Shown in pieces: positions 1-6,466 of a stretch of 7,600 nucleotides of DNA. Below the pieces are notes generated by a model. It worked only from the letters and a program-made list of their open reading frames with translations. It had not been told where the DNA came from and did no database searches. Where the stretch lies: NCBI GenBank assembly GCA_036403035.1, contig DASWRT010000453.1, positions 1-7,600 on the forward strand, written 5' to 3'. Made by a program: the position numbers and the translations under genes. Position 1 is the stretch's first letter; every line of letters starts with the position of its first letter. Source of the stretch: DASWRT01 sp036403035 (GTDB taxonomy: Bacteria; Pseudomonadota; Alphaproteobacteria; ATCC43930; CGMCC-115725).

Positions 1-503
1 CCGGCGAGGGAGCCGTGTCCGCTTCCGCGTTATTGGCGCTTGCCGGCAGCCTGTTGTTCGCGCTGATGTTGATCGTCACGCGCCGGCTTCGCGACGCGCC
101 GGGCGCGGCGCTGATCACGACGCAGACGGCCGGCGTCGCGCTCGCCGGGCTGGCGACGCTGCCGCTCGGCGGCGGCTGGGCGCTGCCGCGCGGGCTCGAT
201 GCCGTACTGATGGCCGTGCTCGGCATCGTCGCGACGGCGGGGCATTTCGGCATCAACCGCTCGCTGCAGCTCAGCCCGGCGGCGACGGTGACGCCGTTCC
301 AGTACACGTCGATTCTTTGGGCGATCGCGCTCGGCGCCGTCTTCTGGGGCGATCGGCCGTCGACCGCGATGCTGCTCGGCACGGCGCTGATCGTCGCGAC
401 CGGCCTGCTGATCCTCCGCGACGAGGCGCGGCGCGATCAGGTCCGCAGCGCCGCCTCCTCCTCTTGCCCGGTCTCGGCCGGCGCGCCCGGTATCGACCAG
501 TAG
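1..503 (+). CDS. DMT-superfamily (EamA) transporter, C-terminal part, 5' end outside window
   Basis: The reading frame is open at the left edge, so the true start lies upstream; a GTG at 15 is available but is unlikely to be the start. About 166 residues are visible. They form several hydrophobic helices separated by short charged turns (for example RRLRDAPG). Near the end is the arrangement typical of the second EamA repeat: LQLSPAATVTPFQY, then a Trp-rich helix, then the WGDRPS turn and a last helix closing on a basic tail. EamA proteins normally have ten helices in two repeats of about 140 residues; what is seen fits the second repeat. Such inner-membrane proteins export or import small metabolites, and no substrate can be inferred here. 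The tail after the last helix is polar and low in complexity, and its final 67 bases overlap the convergent gene. Family assignment is fairly sure; function is open. Confidence 0.8.
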   Translation, partial: GEGAVSASALLALAGSLLFALMLIVTRRLRDAPGAALITTQTAGVALAGLATLPLGGGWALPRGLDAVLMAVLGIVATAGHFGINRSLQLSPAATVTPFQYTSILWAIALGAVFWGDRPSTAMLLGTALIVATGLLILRDEARRDQVRSAASSSCPVSAGAPGIDQ

Positions 504-1012
504 CCGCAGGCATGGCGCTGCACGATCTCCTCGGCGCGCGACGGATGGATCTCCCAGCCGCCGGAGTGGAGCATCGCCCGCGCCAGAAGGGTGAGCGTGT
601 CCCAGTGTGCGGTGACGGCGCGCTCCGCGGCGCTCGTCAGCATGTCGATCTCCGCGGCGTCGATTCCGGCCGCGGCAAGCTCGGCTTGCAGGCTTGCGAG
701 GTCGTGCGCCGAGGCGGTCTCGTCGAAATCCGCTGCGTATTCGGGATACCGCTCGCACAGGCGGCGCTCCGCCAGGAGGCCGGCGAGATAGATCGCGACC
801 GCCTCGCGCGCCACCTCCTTGTCCCGGCGGCTTGTCCTGTTATCCTTCCCGCAAGCGCGCAGCTTAGGCCCCGAGCGCACGAACGGCGCCTCGCCGCGCG
901 CCCCGAGCGTCAGCCGGATCCAGCCGAACGACAGCTCGTGGAACCGGGACAGCACCGCCAGGGTTATATGGGCCGCCTCGTGGATGGCGGTCATCTGAAG
1001 TTCGACGATCAA
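437..1012 (-). CDS. Small HEAAH-motif protein, M41 (FtsH)-peptidase-like, without AAA+ domain
   Basis: The 191-residue product carries AIHEAAH near its N terminus (His11, Glu12, His15), a zincin-type zinc site. About 90 residues on, after a helix REAVAIYLAGLLAERRL, comes ASAHDL with Asp104. In FtsH-type M41 peptidases the third zinc ligand is an Asp in a similar context after an alanine-rich helix, so the order and spacing fit an M41-like fold. There is no Walker motif, no AAA+ module and no obvious membrane segment, so this is not FtsH itself. The likely start is TTG at 1012, preceded by GAGGA with 5 bases between; an ATG at 994 (giving MTAIHEAAH) is possible but has no clear ribosome site. 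The gene is divergent from the synthetase/GNAT gene and convergent with the transporter. Whether it is an active peptidase and what it would cut are unknown. Confidence 0.68.
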   Translation of the reverse strand: MIVELQMTAIHEAAHITLAVLSRFHELSFGWIRLTLGARGEAPFVRSGPKLRACGKDNRTSRRDKEVAREAVAIYLAGLLAERRLCERYPEYAADFDETASAHDLASLQAELAAAGIDAAEIDMLTSAAERAVTAHWDTLTLLARAMLHSGGWEIHPSRAEEIVQRHACGYWSIPGAPAETGQEEEAALRT

Positions 1013-1133
1013 GGTGGTCCTCGCGTTTCCTCCCGATGGGCCATGGCGATCGGACAGTCGGCGGGCGCCCGCCCCCGTATGCCTGTCGTCCCACTATACC
1101 TCGAAACGTCGCATTGGTGCGGTAATCACCCTC
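1013..1133. promoter_or_regulatory. Divergent intergenic region between the M41-like and the synthetase/GNAT genes
   Basis: These 121 bases must hold the promoters of both divergent genes unless the transcripts start elsewhere. On the minus strand a GAGGA ribosome site (1018-1022) stands before the TTG start. On the plus strand no convincing Shine-Dalgarno sequence precedes the ATG at 1134; the closest G-rich stretch (GGTGCGG) ends 11 bases upstream. I do not see a clear -35/-10 pair or operator palindrome. Confidence 0.35.
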
Positions 1134-3899
1134 ATGACGATCCGCAATCTCGATTCCCTGCTGAAGCCGCGGTCGGTCGCGCTGATCGGCGCCAGCCGGC
1201 AGGCGCAGTCGATCGGCGCGACGGTGGCGCGCAACCTCTTCGGCGGCGGGTTCGACGGGCCGGTGATGCCGGTCGTGACGGCCGGCGAGCAGTCGATCGA
1301 GGCGACGCTCGCCTATCCGTCGATCGCCGATCTGCCGCTAGCGCCGGACCTCGCGGTGATCTGCACGCCGGCCGGGACGGTCCCCGGCCTCGTCGCCGAT
1401 CTCGGGGCGCGCGGCACGAAGGCGGCGGTCGTCATCACCGCCCACGAAGCGAACGGCGCCGGAGATGCCGCGGCGTGGCGGCAGGCGATCCTCGACGCCG
1501 CGCGACCGCACCTGCTGCGCGTGCTCGGCCCGGATTGCCTCGGCCTGATGGTCCCCGGCAGCGGCCTCAACGCGAGCTTCGCCCATGTCCGGCCGCTTCC
1601 CGGCGACATCGCGATGATCGGCCAGTCCGGAACGGTGATGACGTCGGTCGTCGACTGGGCGACGGCGCAGCGCATCGGGTTCTCCCACCTCGTCTCGCTG
1701 GGCGACATGGCGGACGTCGATTTCGGCGACCTGCTCGACTATCTCGCCACGGATTCCGCGACGCGGGCGATCCTGCTCTATGTCGAGGCGGTGACGCATG
1801 CGCGGAAATTCATGTCGGCGGCGCGGGCTGCGGCGCGCGCGAAGCCGGTGATCGTCATCAAGTCCGGACGCTACGAGACTTCCGGGAGGACCTTCCTGTC
1901 CTACGCGGGCGCCCTCGCCGGCCCCGACGACGTCTACGGCGCCGCGTTCCGGCGCGCCGGCATGCTCCGCGTCGACGATCTGGGCGAGCTGTTCGACGCG
2001 GTCGAGACGCTCGCCTCGGGCATCGCCGTGCGCGGGGACCGCCTCGCGATCCTGACCAACGGCGCCGGACTCGGCATGCTGGCGACCGACGCGCTGCTGC
2101 GCAGCGGAGGCCGGCTCGCCGCGCTGTCCGGCGCGGCGGCGCGGAATCTCGCGCCGGCGCTGCCGGCCGGTGCGCCGCCCGGCGGCAATCCGGTCGTGCT
2201 CGGCGCGTATGCCGGGCCGGGACGCTACCGCAGCGCGCTCGCCGCCCTGCTCGCGGACGAGGAGAACGACGCCGTTCTCGTGCTGCACTCGCCGACCGCC
2301 GTCGCCGACGGCGCGGCGATCGCGCGCGCCGTCGCCGAGGCGGCGAAGGGCTCGCGCCGGGCGGTGCTGACGAGCTGGCTCGGCGCCGAGGCGGCCGTCG
2401 AGGCGAGGCGCCTGTTCGCGGAGCACCGCATCCCGACCTACGATACGCCGGACGAGGCGATCCACGGCTTCATGCATCTCCTCGAATACCGCCGCAATCA
2501 GGCGACGCTGATGCAGACGCCGCCCTCGGTGCCCGAGCTTTTCGAGGTCGACCTCGCCGCCGCCCGCAAGGTGGTCGACGCGGCGCTCGGCAACGGCCGG
2601 AGCTGGCTTACCGAGGCCGAGGCGAAGCAGGTGGTGCGCGCCTACGGCGTGCCGATCGTCGACACACGCGCGGTGCGGACGCCCGAGGAGGCGGCCGAGG
2701 CGGCCGCCGCGTTCGGCCGGCCGGTCGCGCTGAAGATCCTGTCCGCCGACATCGCCCACAAGTCGGAGATCGGCGGCGTGTCGCTCAACCTCGCATCGCC
2801 CGATCAGGTGCGCGACGCGGCGCGGCTGATGCTCGCGAAGGTCGCCGCCGCCGCCCCGGCGGCCCGCATCGACGGCTTCACGGTGCAGGAGATGGCCGGG
2901 ATGCCGGGAGCCATCGAGCTGATCGTCGGCGCCGCCGAGGACCCGCTGTTCGGCCCGGTCATCCTGTTCGGCGAAGGCGGCACGGACGCCGAGGTGCTGC
3001 AGGACGTGGCGCTCGCCCTGCCGCCGCTTAACCTCCATCTGGCGCGCGAGACGATGGCGCGGACGCGGGTCCATCAGTTGCTGGTCGGCTATCGGGCCCG
3101 TCCGCCGGCCGCGCTGGACGCGGTCGCGGTGACGCTGGTGAAGATCGCCCAGCTCGTGATCGACATACCCGAGATCGCCGAGATCGACGTCAACCCGCTG
3201 CTTGCGGACGGCAGCGGCGTGCTCGCCCTCGATGCCCGGATCCGCGTCGCGAAGCCGGCCGTGCCGGGCGCGGCGCGCCTCGCGATCCGCCCCTATCCCA
3301 AGCGGCTGGAGAAGCTCATCGAGATCCCGGACGGGCGGCGCTTCCTGCTGCGCCCGATCCGGCCGGAGGACGAGCCGCTGCTGCACGAGACGGTCGAGCA
3401 CATCGATCCGGAAGACCTGCGGCTCCGTTTCTTCACGCCGATGAAGCGGTTGCCGCCCCAGCTTGCCGCACGCCTCACGCAGATCGACTACGACCGCGAG
3501 ATGGCGCTCGTCGCGGTCGCGCCGCCGGACGGCCCCGACAAGGCGCTCTACGGCGTCGTCCGCCTGTCGGCCGATCCCGACAACCGCACGGCCGAGTATG
3601 CCGTGATCGTGCGCAGCGACATGAAGGGCAAGGGCCTGGGCTACCTGCTGATGAAGGAGATCATCTTCTATGCGCGCGAGCGCGGCATCGCCGAGGTGCA
3701 CGGGACGGTGCTGCGCGACAACACGACGATGCTCCGCATGGCCGCGGAGCTGGGCTTCGCGCGCCACATCCAGCACGACGACCCAGGTCTCATGGAGGTG
3801 TCCATCGACCTGACCGTGCCGGCAGGCGATGCCGGCGCCGGCTCTCCGTCTCCGGCATCGCCGTCTATTGCGGCAGCGGAACCCGCGAGTACGCGCTGA
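1134..3899 (+). CDS. NDP-forming acyl-CoA synthetase-like / GNAT fusion, Pat-type protein acetyltransferase
   Basis: The product has 921 residues. Residues 14-21 (SVALIGAS) open the CoA-binding Rossmann domain, followed by the ligase-CoA region (RVLGPDCLGL, MIGQSGTV, VSLGDMADVDFGDLLDYLA). An ATP-grasp domain runs from about 490 to 710 with LTEAEAK, KILSADIAHKSEIGG (His542) and FGPVILFGEGG. A GNAT domain fills about 735-890, with a conserved-looking Glu789 in DREMA and the acetyl-CoA loop VRSDMKGKGLG near 826-836. The order is that of Pat/YfiQ-type lysine acetyltransferases, which acetylate and switch off acyl-CoA synthetases. In active ADP-forming acetyl-CoA synthetases the swivelling phospho-histidine sits in SHTG; here the same place reads SYAG, with Tyr257. 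I infer a catalytically silent synthetase scaffold, perhaps ligand-sensing, and an active GNAT. The ATG at 1134 is chosen because MTIRNLD leads straight into the domain; the extension to 1014 is not domain-like. The last 25 or so residues form a Pro/Ala/Ser tail overlapping the next gene. Confidence 0.9.
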   Translation: MTIRNLDSLLKPRSVALIGASRQAQSIGATVARNLFGGGFDGPVMPVVTAGEQSIEATLAYPSIADLPLAPDLAVICTPAGTVPGLVADLGARGTKAAVVITAHEANGAGDAAAWRQAILDAARPHLLRVLGPDCLGLMVPGSGLNASFAHVRPLPGDIAMIGQSGTVMTSVVDWATAQRIGFSHLVSLGDMADVDFGDLLDYLATDSATRAILLYVEAVTHARKFMSAARAAARAKPVIVIKSGRYETSGRTFLSYAGALAGPDDVYGAAFRRAGMLRVDDLGELFDAVETLASGIAVRGDRLAILTNGAGLGMLATDALLRSGGRLAALSGAAARNLAPALPAGAPPGGNPVVLGAYAGPGRYRSALAALLADEENDAVLVLHSPTAVADGAAIARAVAEAAKGSRRAVLTSWLGAEAAVEARRLFAEHRIPTYDTPDEAIHGFMHLLEYRRNQATLMQTPPSVPELFEVDLAAARKVVDAALGNGRSWLTEAEAKQVVRAYGVPIVDTRAVRTPEEAAEAAAAFGRPVALKILSADIAHKSEIGGVSLNLASPDQVRDAARLMLAKVAAAAPAARIDGFTVQEMAGMPGAIELIVGAAEDPLFGPVILFGEGGTDAEVLQDVALALPPLNLHLARETMARTRVHQLLVGYRARPPAALDAVAVTLVKIAQLVIDIPEIAEIDVNPLLADGSGVLALDARIRVAKPAVPGAARLAIRPYPKRLEKLIEIPDGRRFLLRPIRPEDEPLLHETVEHIDPEDLRLRFFTPMKRLPPQLAARLTQIDYDREMALVAVAPPDGPDKALYGVVRLSADPDNRTAEYAVIVRSDMKGKGLGYLLMKEIIFYARERGIAEVHGTVLRDNTTMLRMAAELGFARHIQHDDPGLMEVSIDLTVPAGDAGAGSPSPASPSIAAAEPASTR
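3825..3862. terminator. Perfect 11-bp inverted repeat at the convergent gene ends, possible terminator
   Basis: GGCGATGCCGG at 3825-3835 is exactly mirrored by CCGGCATCGCC at 3852-3862, with 16 bases between. It begins two bases beyond the stop codon of the minus-strand TadE/F-like gene (3865-3867) and lies inside the 3' end of the synthetase/GNAT gene. Its place just after the pseudopilin stop suggests a stem that ends or protects that transcript. No T-run follows on either strand, so a classical intrinsic terminator is not shown. Confidence 0.45.
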
Positions 3900-4251
3900 G
3901 CGTCAGTCCGGTCTGCGGCATGATCTCCAGGAGCTTTACGTCGAGACTGGCGGTGATCGTCACGAAGTTGACGCCGCCGGAAGCGTCGGTCGCCGTCGTG
4001 ACCGTCACCGTCTTCGGATCGATGCCGGGCAGCTTCTGCTTGGCGACGCTGACGATCTGAGCCGCGCTCGCGGTCGGCGAGCCCATCGCAAAACGCCCTG
4101 CCTCCTCGGTGCTGTACTTGAGCGTGTTGCGCAGCCAAAGCAGCTCGCTTCCCTGGATAAGGCCGAGCAGCGCGACCGCCAGGGCCGGGAACAGCAGCGC
4201 GAACTCGATGGCGGCATTGCCGCTGCGGTCGGAAAGAACGCGGCGGCTCAT
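3865..4251 (-). CDS. TadE/TadF-like pseudopilin, 128 residues, third gene of the minus-strand Tad set
   Basis: The N terminus reads DRSGNAAIEF followed by a hydrophobic helix over about residues 17-37. That is the class of Tad pseudopilin signals: a short basic leader, a glycine as cleavage site and Glu at +5 (Gly11, Glu16), then Phe. In the Tad system such minor pseudopilins are thought to be processed by the prepilin peptidase TadV and to help start or hold the Flp pilus at the inner membrane. After the helix comes LKYSTEEAGRFAM, a helical stretch usual in TadE proteins, then a beta-rich 60-residue domain without cysteines. The start at 4251 overlaps the stop of the gene before it as ATGA, which points to translational coupling; there is no strong ribosome site of its own. 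A longer reading from 4419 would run through the upstream gene and is rejected. It could equally be called TadE or TadF. Confidence 0.82.
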   Translation of the reverse strand: MSRRVLSDRSGNAAIEFALLFPALAVALLGLIQGSELLWLRNTLKYSTEEAGRFAMGSPTASAAQIVSVAKQKLPGIDPKTVTVTTATDASGGVNFVTITASLDVKLLEIMPQTGLTLSAYSRVPLPQ

Positions 4252-4709
4252 TGGACGCGCACCACGGCCTCGCCCGCGAGCGTCTTGGGAAAAAGCGGGT
4301 TCGTCACGGGGATGGTCGAAGTCATCGGCTGGGTAATCTTGACGTCGACGTACAGCGCGGGTGAGCTGCCGCCGACGCAGGTGCCGCCGCAGGAGACGTT
4401 GCCGACGCCCGAAGGGCATTGGCAGCTCTGGGTCACCGTCACCGACAGGAGGTTAGGATCGGCGTCGGTCGCCGCCAATGCGGCCGCTTGGATACCTGCG
4501 GCATCCGTCGGGTTGCCGATCGCATACTGCGCGCCGGCACGCGCCGCGGCGCGCAGGCTGCTGGCCGCCGACATCGCCATTCCGTAATCGGTGAGCCCGA
4601 TCATCAGGGTCAGGACGACCGGCGAGATGAGGGCCAGCTCCGTCGCTGCGCCGCCTTTCCGGTCCAGCCGCCGCAGCGGCACCATCAATCGCGCCCAGCT
4701 GCTGCTCAT
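4248..4709 (-). CDS. TadE-like pseudopilin with four-cysteine loop, 153 residues, second gene of the Tad set
   Basis: A basic leader (MSSSWARLMVPLRRLDRK) precedes GGAATELALISP and a hydrophobic helix over about residues 22-45. With cleavage after Gly19, Glu24 falls at +5, as in Tad pseudopilins. The helix continues into SAASSLRAAARAGAQYAIG, characteristic of TadE proteins. The distal domain holds four cysteines, Cys96, Cys98, Cys107 and Cys111 (CQC, then SCGGTC), probably disulphide-bonded after export. The family works as membrane-anchored minor pilins of the Flp pilus apparatus. The ATG at 4709 has a GGAG ribosome site (4717-4720) seven bases upstream, inside the end of the preceding gene, and only four bases separate the two genes. 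Its own stop overlaps the start of the next gene. All three minus-strand genes are therefore very probably one operon. Confidence 0.85.
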   Translation of the reverse strand: MSSSWARLMVPLRRLDRKGGAATELALISPVVLTLMIGLTDYGMAMSAASSLRAAARAGAQYAIGNPTDAAGIQAAALAATDADPNLLSVTVTQSCQCPSGVGNVSCGGTCVGGSSPALYVDVKITQPMTSTIPVTNPLFPKTLAGEAVVRVQ

Positions 4710-4713
4710 CGCG

Positions 4714-6024
4714 CTACTCCGCTAACCGCACGCCGACGATCGTGATCGGCTTCACGCCGGCCGACGCGCAGCCGGTATCCTCGATGTGCGAATTGCCGGT
4801 GAACGTGACGATCCGAGCCACGATCTCGGTGCATTTCGGCGACGTCGTGCCGTCGTTTCCGGAGAACTGCACCTCCTGCTGCGGGAAGTAGATCGCCCCC
4901 GCGAGGCTCATCGTCGAGCCGCCGTTCAGCTTGTTGCTGCCCGACGTCGAGGCGCGCCGGTCCTGGTAGATAAGCAGCCCCTCGTTGCCGGGGAAGTTGC
5001 TTTGCGGCGCCGACAGCGTGACGTTGGCGCCGCCGTTGATCGTGACCGTGCCGATCAGCGACGCGGCGCCGCTGCTCGTCAGGATGATCGTGACGCCCGA
5101 GCCCTGGACCGTCGCCTGCGCGTTGATCGACAGGCCGCCCTGGTTGAGGATGTAGGTGCCCGGAGCCATCGTCACGTTCGCCTTCGCGCCGAAACTGATG
5201 CCGCCGCAATAGACGCCCGGCTGGATCGTCGTCGTGGCGTTCTTGTACGACGCATTCGTCACGTTGCAGCCGGTGAACCCGCCGACGGTCGCCCCGGCAT
5301 AAGGGTCGGCGACCGCCCAGGCGTAGGTGACGGCCGGCTTCGTCAGCGTCAGCGAGTTCGAACCGCCGCTCGACACGCCGCCCGCACTCCAGAGCGAGTA
5401 GGCCGTGAGCGCACCGTTGCCCGTCACGGTGATCGCCGATCCGTTGGACGAATCGGCCGCGACCGTGCAGTTGGCGAAGTCGGCGATCGTGCTGCCCTGG
5501 ACGGTGACGCCGCCCGACGCCGTCGGATCGAGCGACAGAACGCATGCCTGTCCGGTCAGCTTCACATGAGCGACCGCCCGTGCCGTCAATGTCGGCCCGC
5601 TCTTGATGAACAGAGCCGAGAACATCGGCTTCTGCGGCGTGGCGAGGATCGCCTCGACGGCGGAGCTGTCGCCGGTGCTTGCGCCGGTCTGCGGCGGGTT
5701 GTTGACGGTGATCGAATTCGGGGCCGTGGCGTCGAACCCGTTCTTCCGGGCGTCGGCGAGCGCTGCCGACGAGATGCCGCCCTGGCCCTGGCTACCGCTC
5801 AGCCGGGCGAAAGCGCCGGCGATGGCGGCGGCATCGGCCGCTGTCTGAAGCTGCCGCTTCTCCGCATACCAGGCGCCGACCTCGACGGCGAGAGCGGCAG
5901 ACCCCACCAGGATCGGCGTCGCGAGCGCAAAGAACGTCATCGTTGCACCACGCGAGTCGACGCGGAGCTTCCTGACCATATCGTTGAACGCAATCGCGCG
6001 ATCGGGCATCGAAATCACCCCCAC
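4714..6024 (-). CDS. TadG-like pilus-assembly protein, 436 residues, first gene of the minus-strand Tad set
   Basis: Residues 21-70 match the N-terminal region of Tad/TadG-type proteins: DSRGATMTFFALATP, a hydrophobic helix to about 50, then EKRQLQTAADAAAIAGA. The protein should sit in the inner membrane with its bulk outside the cytoplasm. Residues 160-436 are rich in Gly, Ser, Thr, Asn and Val and poor in charge, with repeating short strand-turn units that suggest a beta-helix-like fold. Six cysteines are present (161, 186, 253, 273, 398, 419). I do not recognise the von Willebrand A domain found in classical TadG. The start is uncertain: GTG at 6024 has GAAGG six bases upstream (6031-6035), while ATG at 6009 lacks a good site. 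The gene is the paralogue of the divergent gene at 6467. Its role in pilus assembly or adhesion is inferred from family and context. Confidence 0.82.
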   Translation of the reverse strand: MGVISMPDRAIAFNDMVRKLRVDSRGATMTFFALATPILVGSAALAVEVGAWYAEKRQLQTAADAAAIAGAFARLSGSQGQGGISSAALADARKNGFDATAPNSITVNNPPQTGASTGDSSAVEAILATPQKPMFSALFIKSGPTLTARAVAHVKLTGQACVLSLDPTASGGVTVQGSTIADFANCTVAADSSNGSAITVTGNGALTAYSLWSAGGVSSGGSNSLTLTKPAVTYAWAVADPYAGATVGGFTGCNVTNASYKNATTTIQPGVYCGGISFGAKANVTMAPGTYILNQGGLSINAQATVQGSGVTIILTSSGAASLIGTVTINGGANVTLSAPQSNFPGNEGLLIYQDRRASTSGSNKLNGGSTMSLAGAIYFPQQEVQFSGNDGTTSPKCTEIVARIVTFTGNSHIEDTGCASAGVKPITIVGVRLAE

Positions 6025-6466
6025 CGACAGCCTTCAGTATCGCGGTCGCCGGCAATTCGTCGAGCAGGATCGCTCCGAAATTGAGGGGTTTTATTTGCAT
6101 CTCAATCCAGGGAGGCCGTAGCTACTTCGAGGGATTGCCACACGTCCGGCAGCGCCCGAACCGTGCATGCTGCATGTGCCCGATATTGGGAAAATGTTGT
6201 GGTGAGCGTGTCTTCCTCATGGCGCATACGGCGGAGCTGGGCTTTGCGTGGCGCGTCCGGCATGACGATCCCACCCGCCGGTAAAATTTCTGTTGATCGT
6301 CCTTCACTCCAGAGTATTAGCCGGAATTCTAAATGGACTTCTAAATAAATAATCCATTCACATCTCTTTATTGATAGGTCGCAATTTAAATATCTCTGGT
6401 CGTGCACCGGCACGATTCCGTCTAGTCTGGCCGCTTCAGGCATGACTGGCTGGTGGCACGGCAGAA
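6025..6466. promoter_or_regulatory. Divergent spacer between the two TadG-like genes, with AT-rich core
   Basis: These 442 bases carry no gene that I can support. The core is far poorer in GC than its surroundings: 38 of the 110 bases from 6291 to 6400 are G or C. Such a core between divergent starts is the natural place for promoters and regulator binding. Visible details are TTCTAAAT twice (6327-6334 and 6339-6346), the inverted pair AATGGA/TCCATT (6332-6337 and 6353-6358), and TGCATGC followed directly by TGCATGT (6164-6177). TTGATA at 6371 and TAAATA at 6387 are weak plus-strand promoter elements with poor spacing. Reading frames on both strands here are short and not protein-like, apart from the remnant at 6219-6284. 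Confidence 0.5.
6219..6284 (+). pseudogene. Degenerate copy of the 3' end of a Pat-type GNAT gene
   Basis: The frame from ATG at 6219 to TAA at 6284 reads MAHTAELGFAWRVRHDDP and then stops shortly after. The C terminus of the GNAT domain in the synthetase/GNAT gene reads MAAELGFARHIQHDDP. At DNA level 6231-6271 matches 3744-3784 at 33 of 41 positions, in the same orientation, and seven of the eight differences are transitions. A six-base insertion lies just to the left, adding two residues. No further similarity is seen on either side, so this looks like a short relic and not a gene. It may come from the neighbouring gene or from another acetyltransferase of the same family. Confidence 0.5.

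Noticed and set aside
1014..1133. N-terminal extension of the synthetase/GNAT protein by 40 residues
   Set aside because: The extension is not domain-like and runs into the divergent promoter region; the ATG at 1134 directly precedes the CoA-binding domain.
317..3031. Very long plus-strand open frame of 904 codons overlapping the synthetase/GNAT gene
   Set aside because: Arg/Gly/Ala-rich low-complexity translation without domains; it is an out-of-frame shadow of GC-rich coding DNA, crossing both the M41-like gene and the true gene.
1338..3776. Long minus-strand open frame of 812 codons opposite the synthetase/GNAT gene
   Set aside because: Composition is dominated by Arg, His, Asp and Gly with no recognisable motif, as expected for the antisense of a high-GC gene.
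3865..4419. Longer version of the TadE/F-like gene starting at 4419
   Set aside because: The extra 56 residues are Arg-rich and out of frame with the overlapping TadE-like gene; the ATGA-coupled start at 4251 gives a proper pseudopilin leader.
4786..6084. Plus-strand open frame of 432 codons opposite the TadG-like gene
   Set aside because: Arg/Asp-rich shadow; the opposite strand has clear TadG signatures and tight operon spacing.
6332..6358. AATGGA/TCCATT hairpin as a transcription terminator
   Set aside because: Six-base stem with a 15-base AT loop and no gene ending nearby on either strand.
6102..6443. Minus-strand open frame of 113 codons in the divergent spacer
   Set aside because: It crosses the AT-rich core, has no domain or membrane pattern, and would put a coding gene over the likely control region. 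Only weakly excluded.
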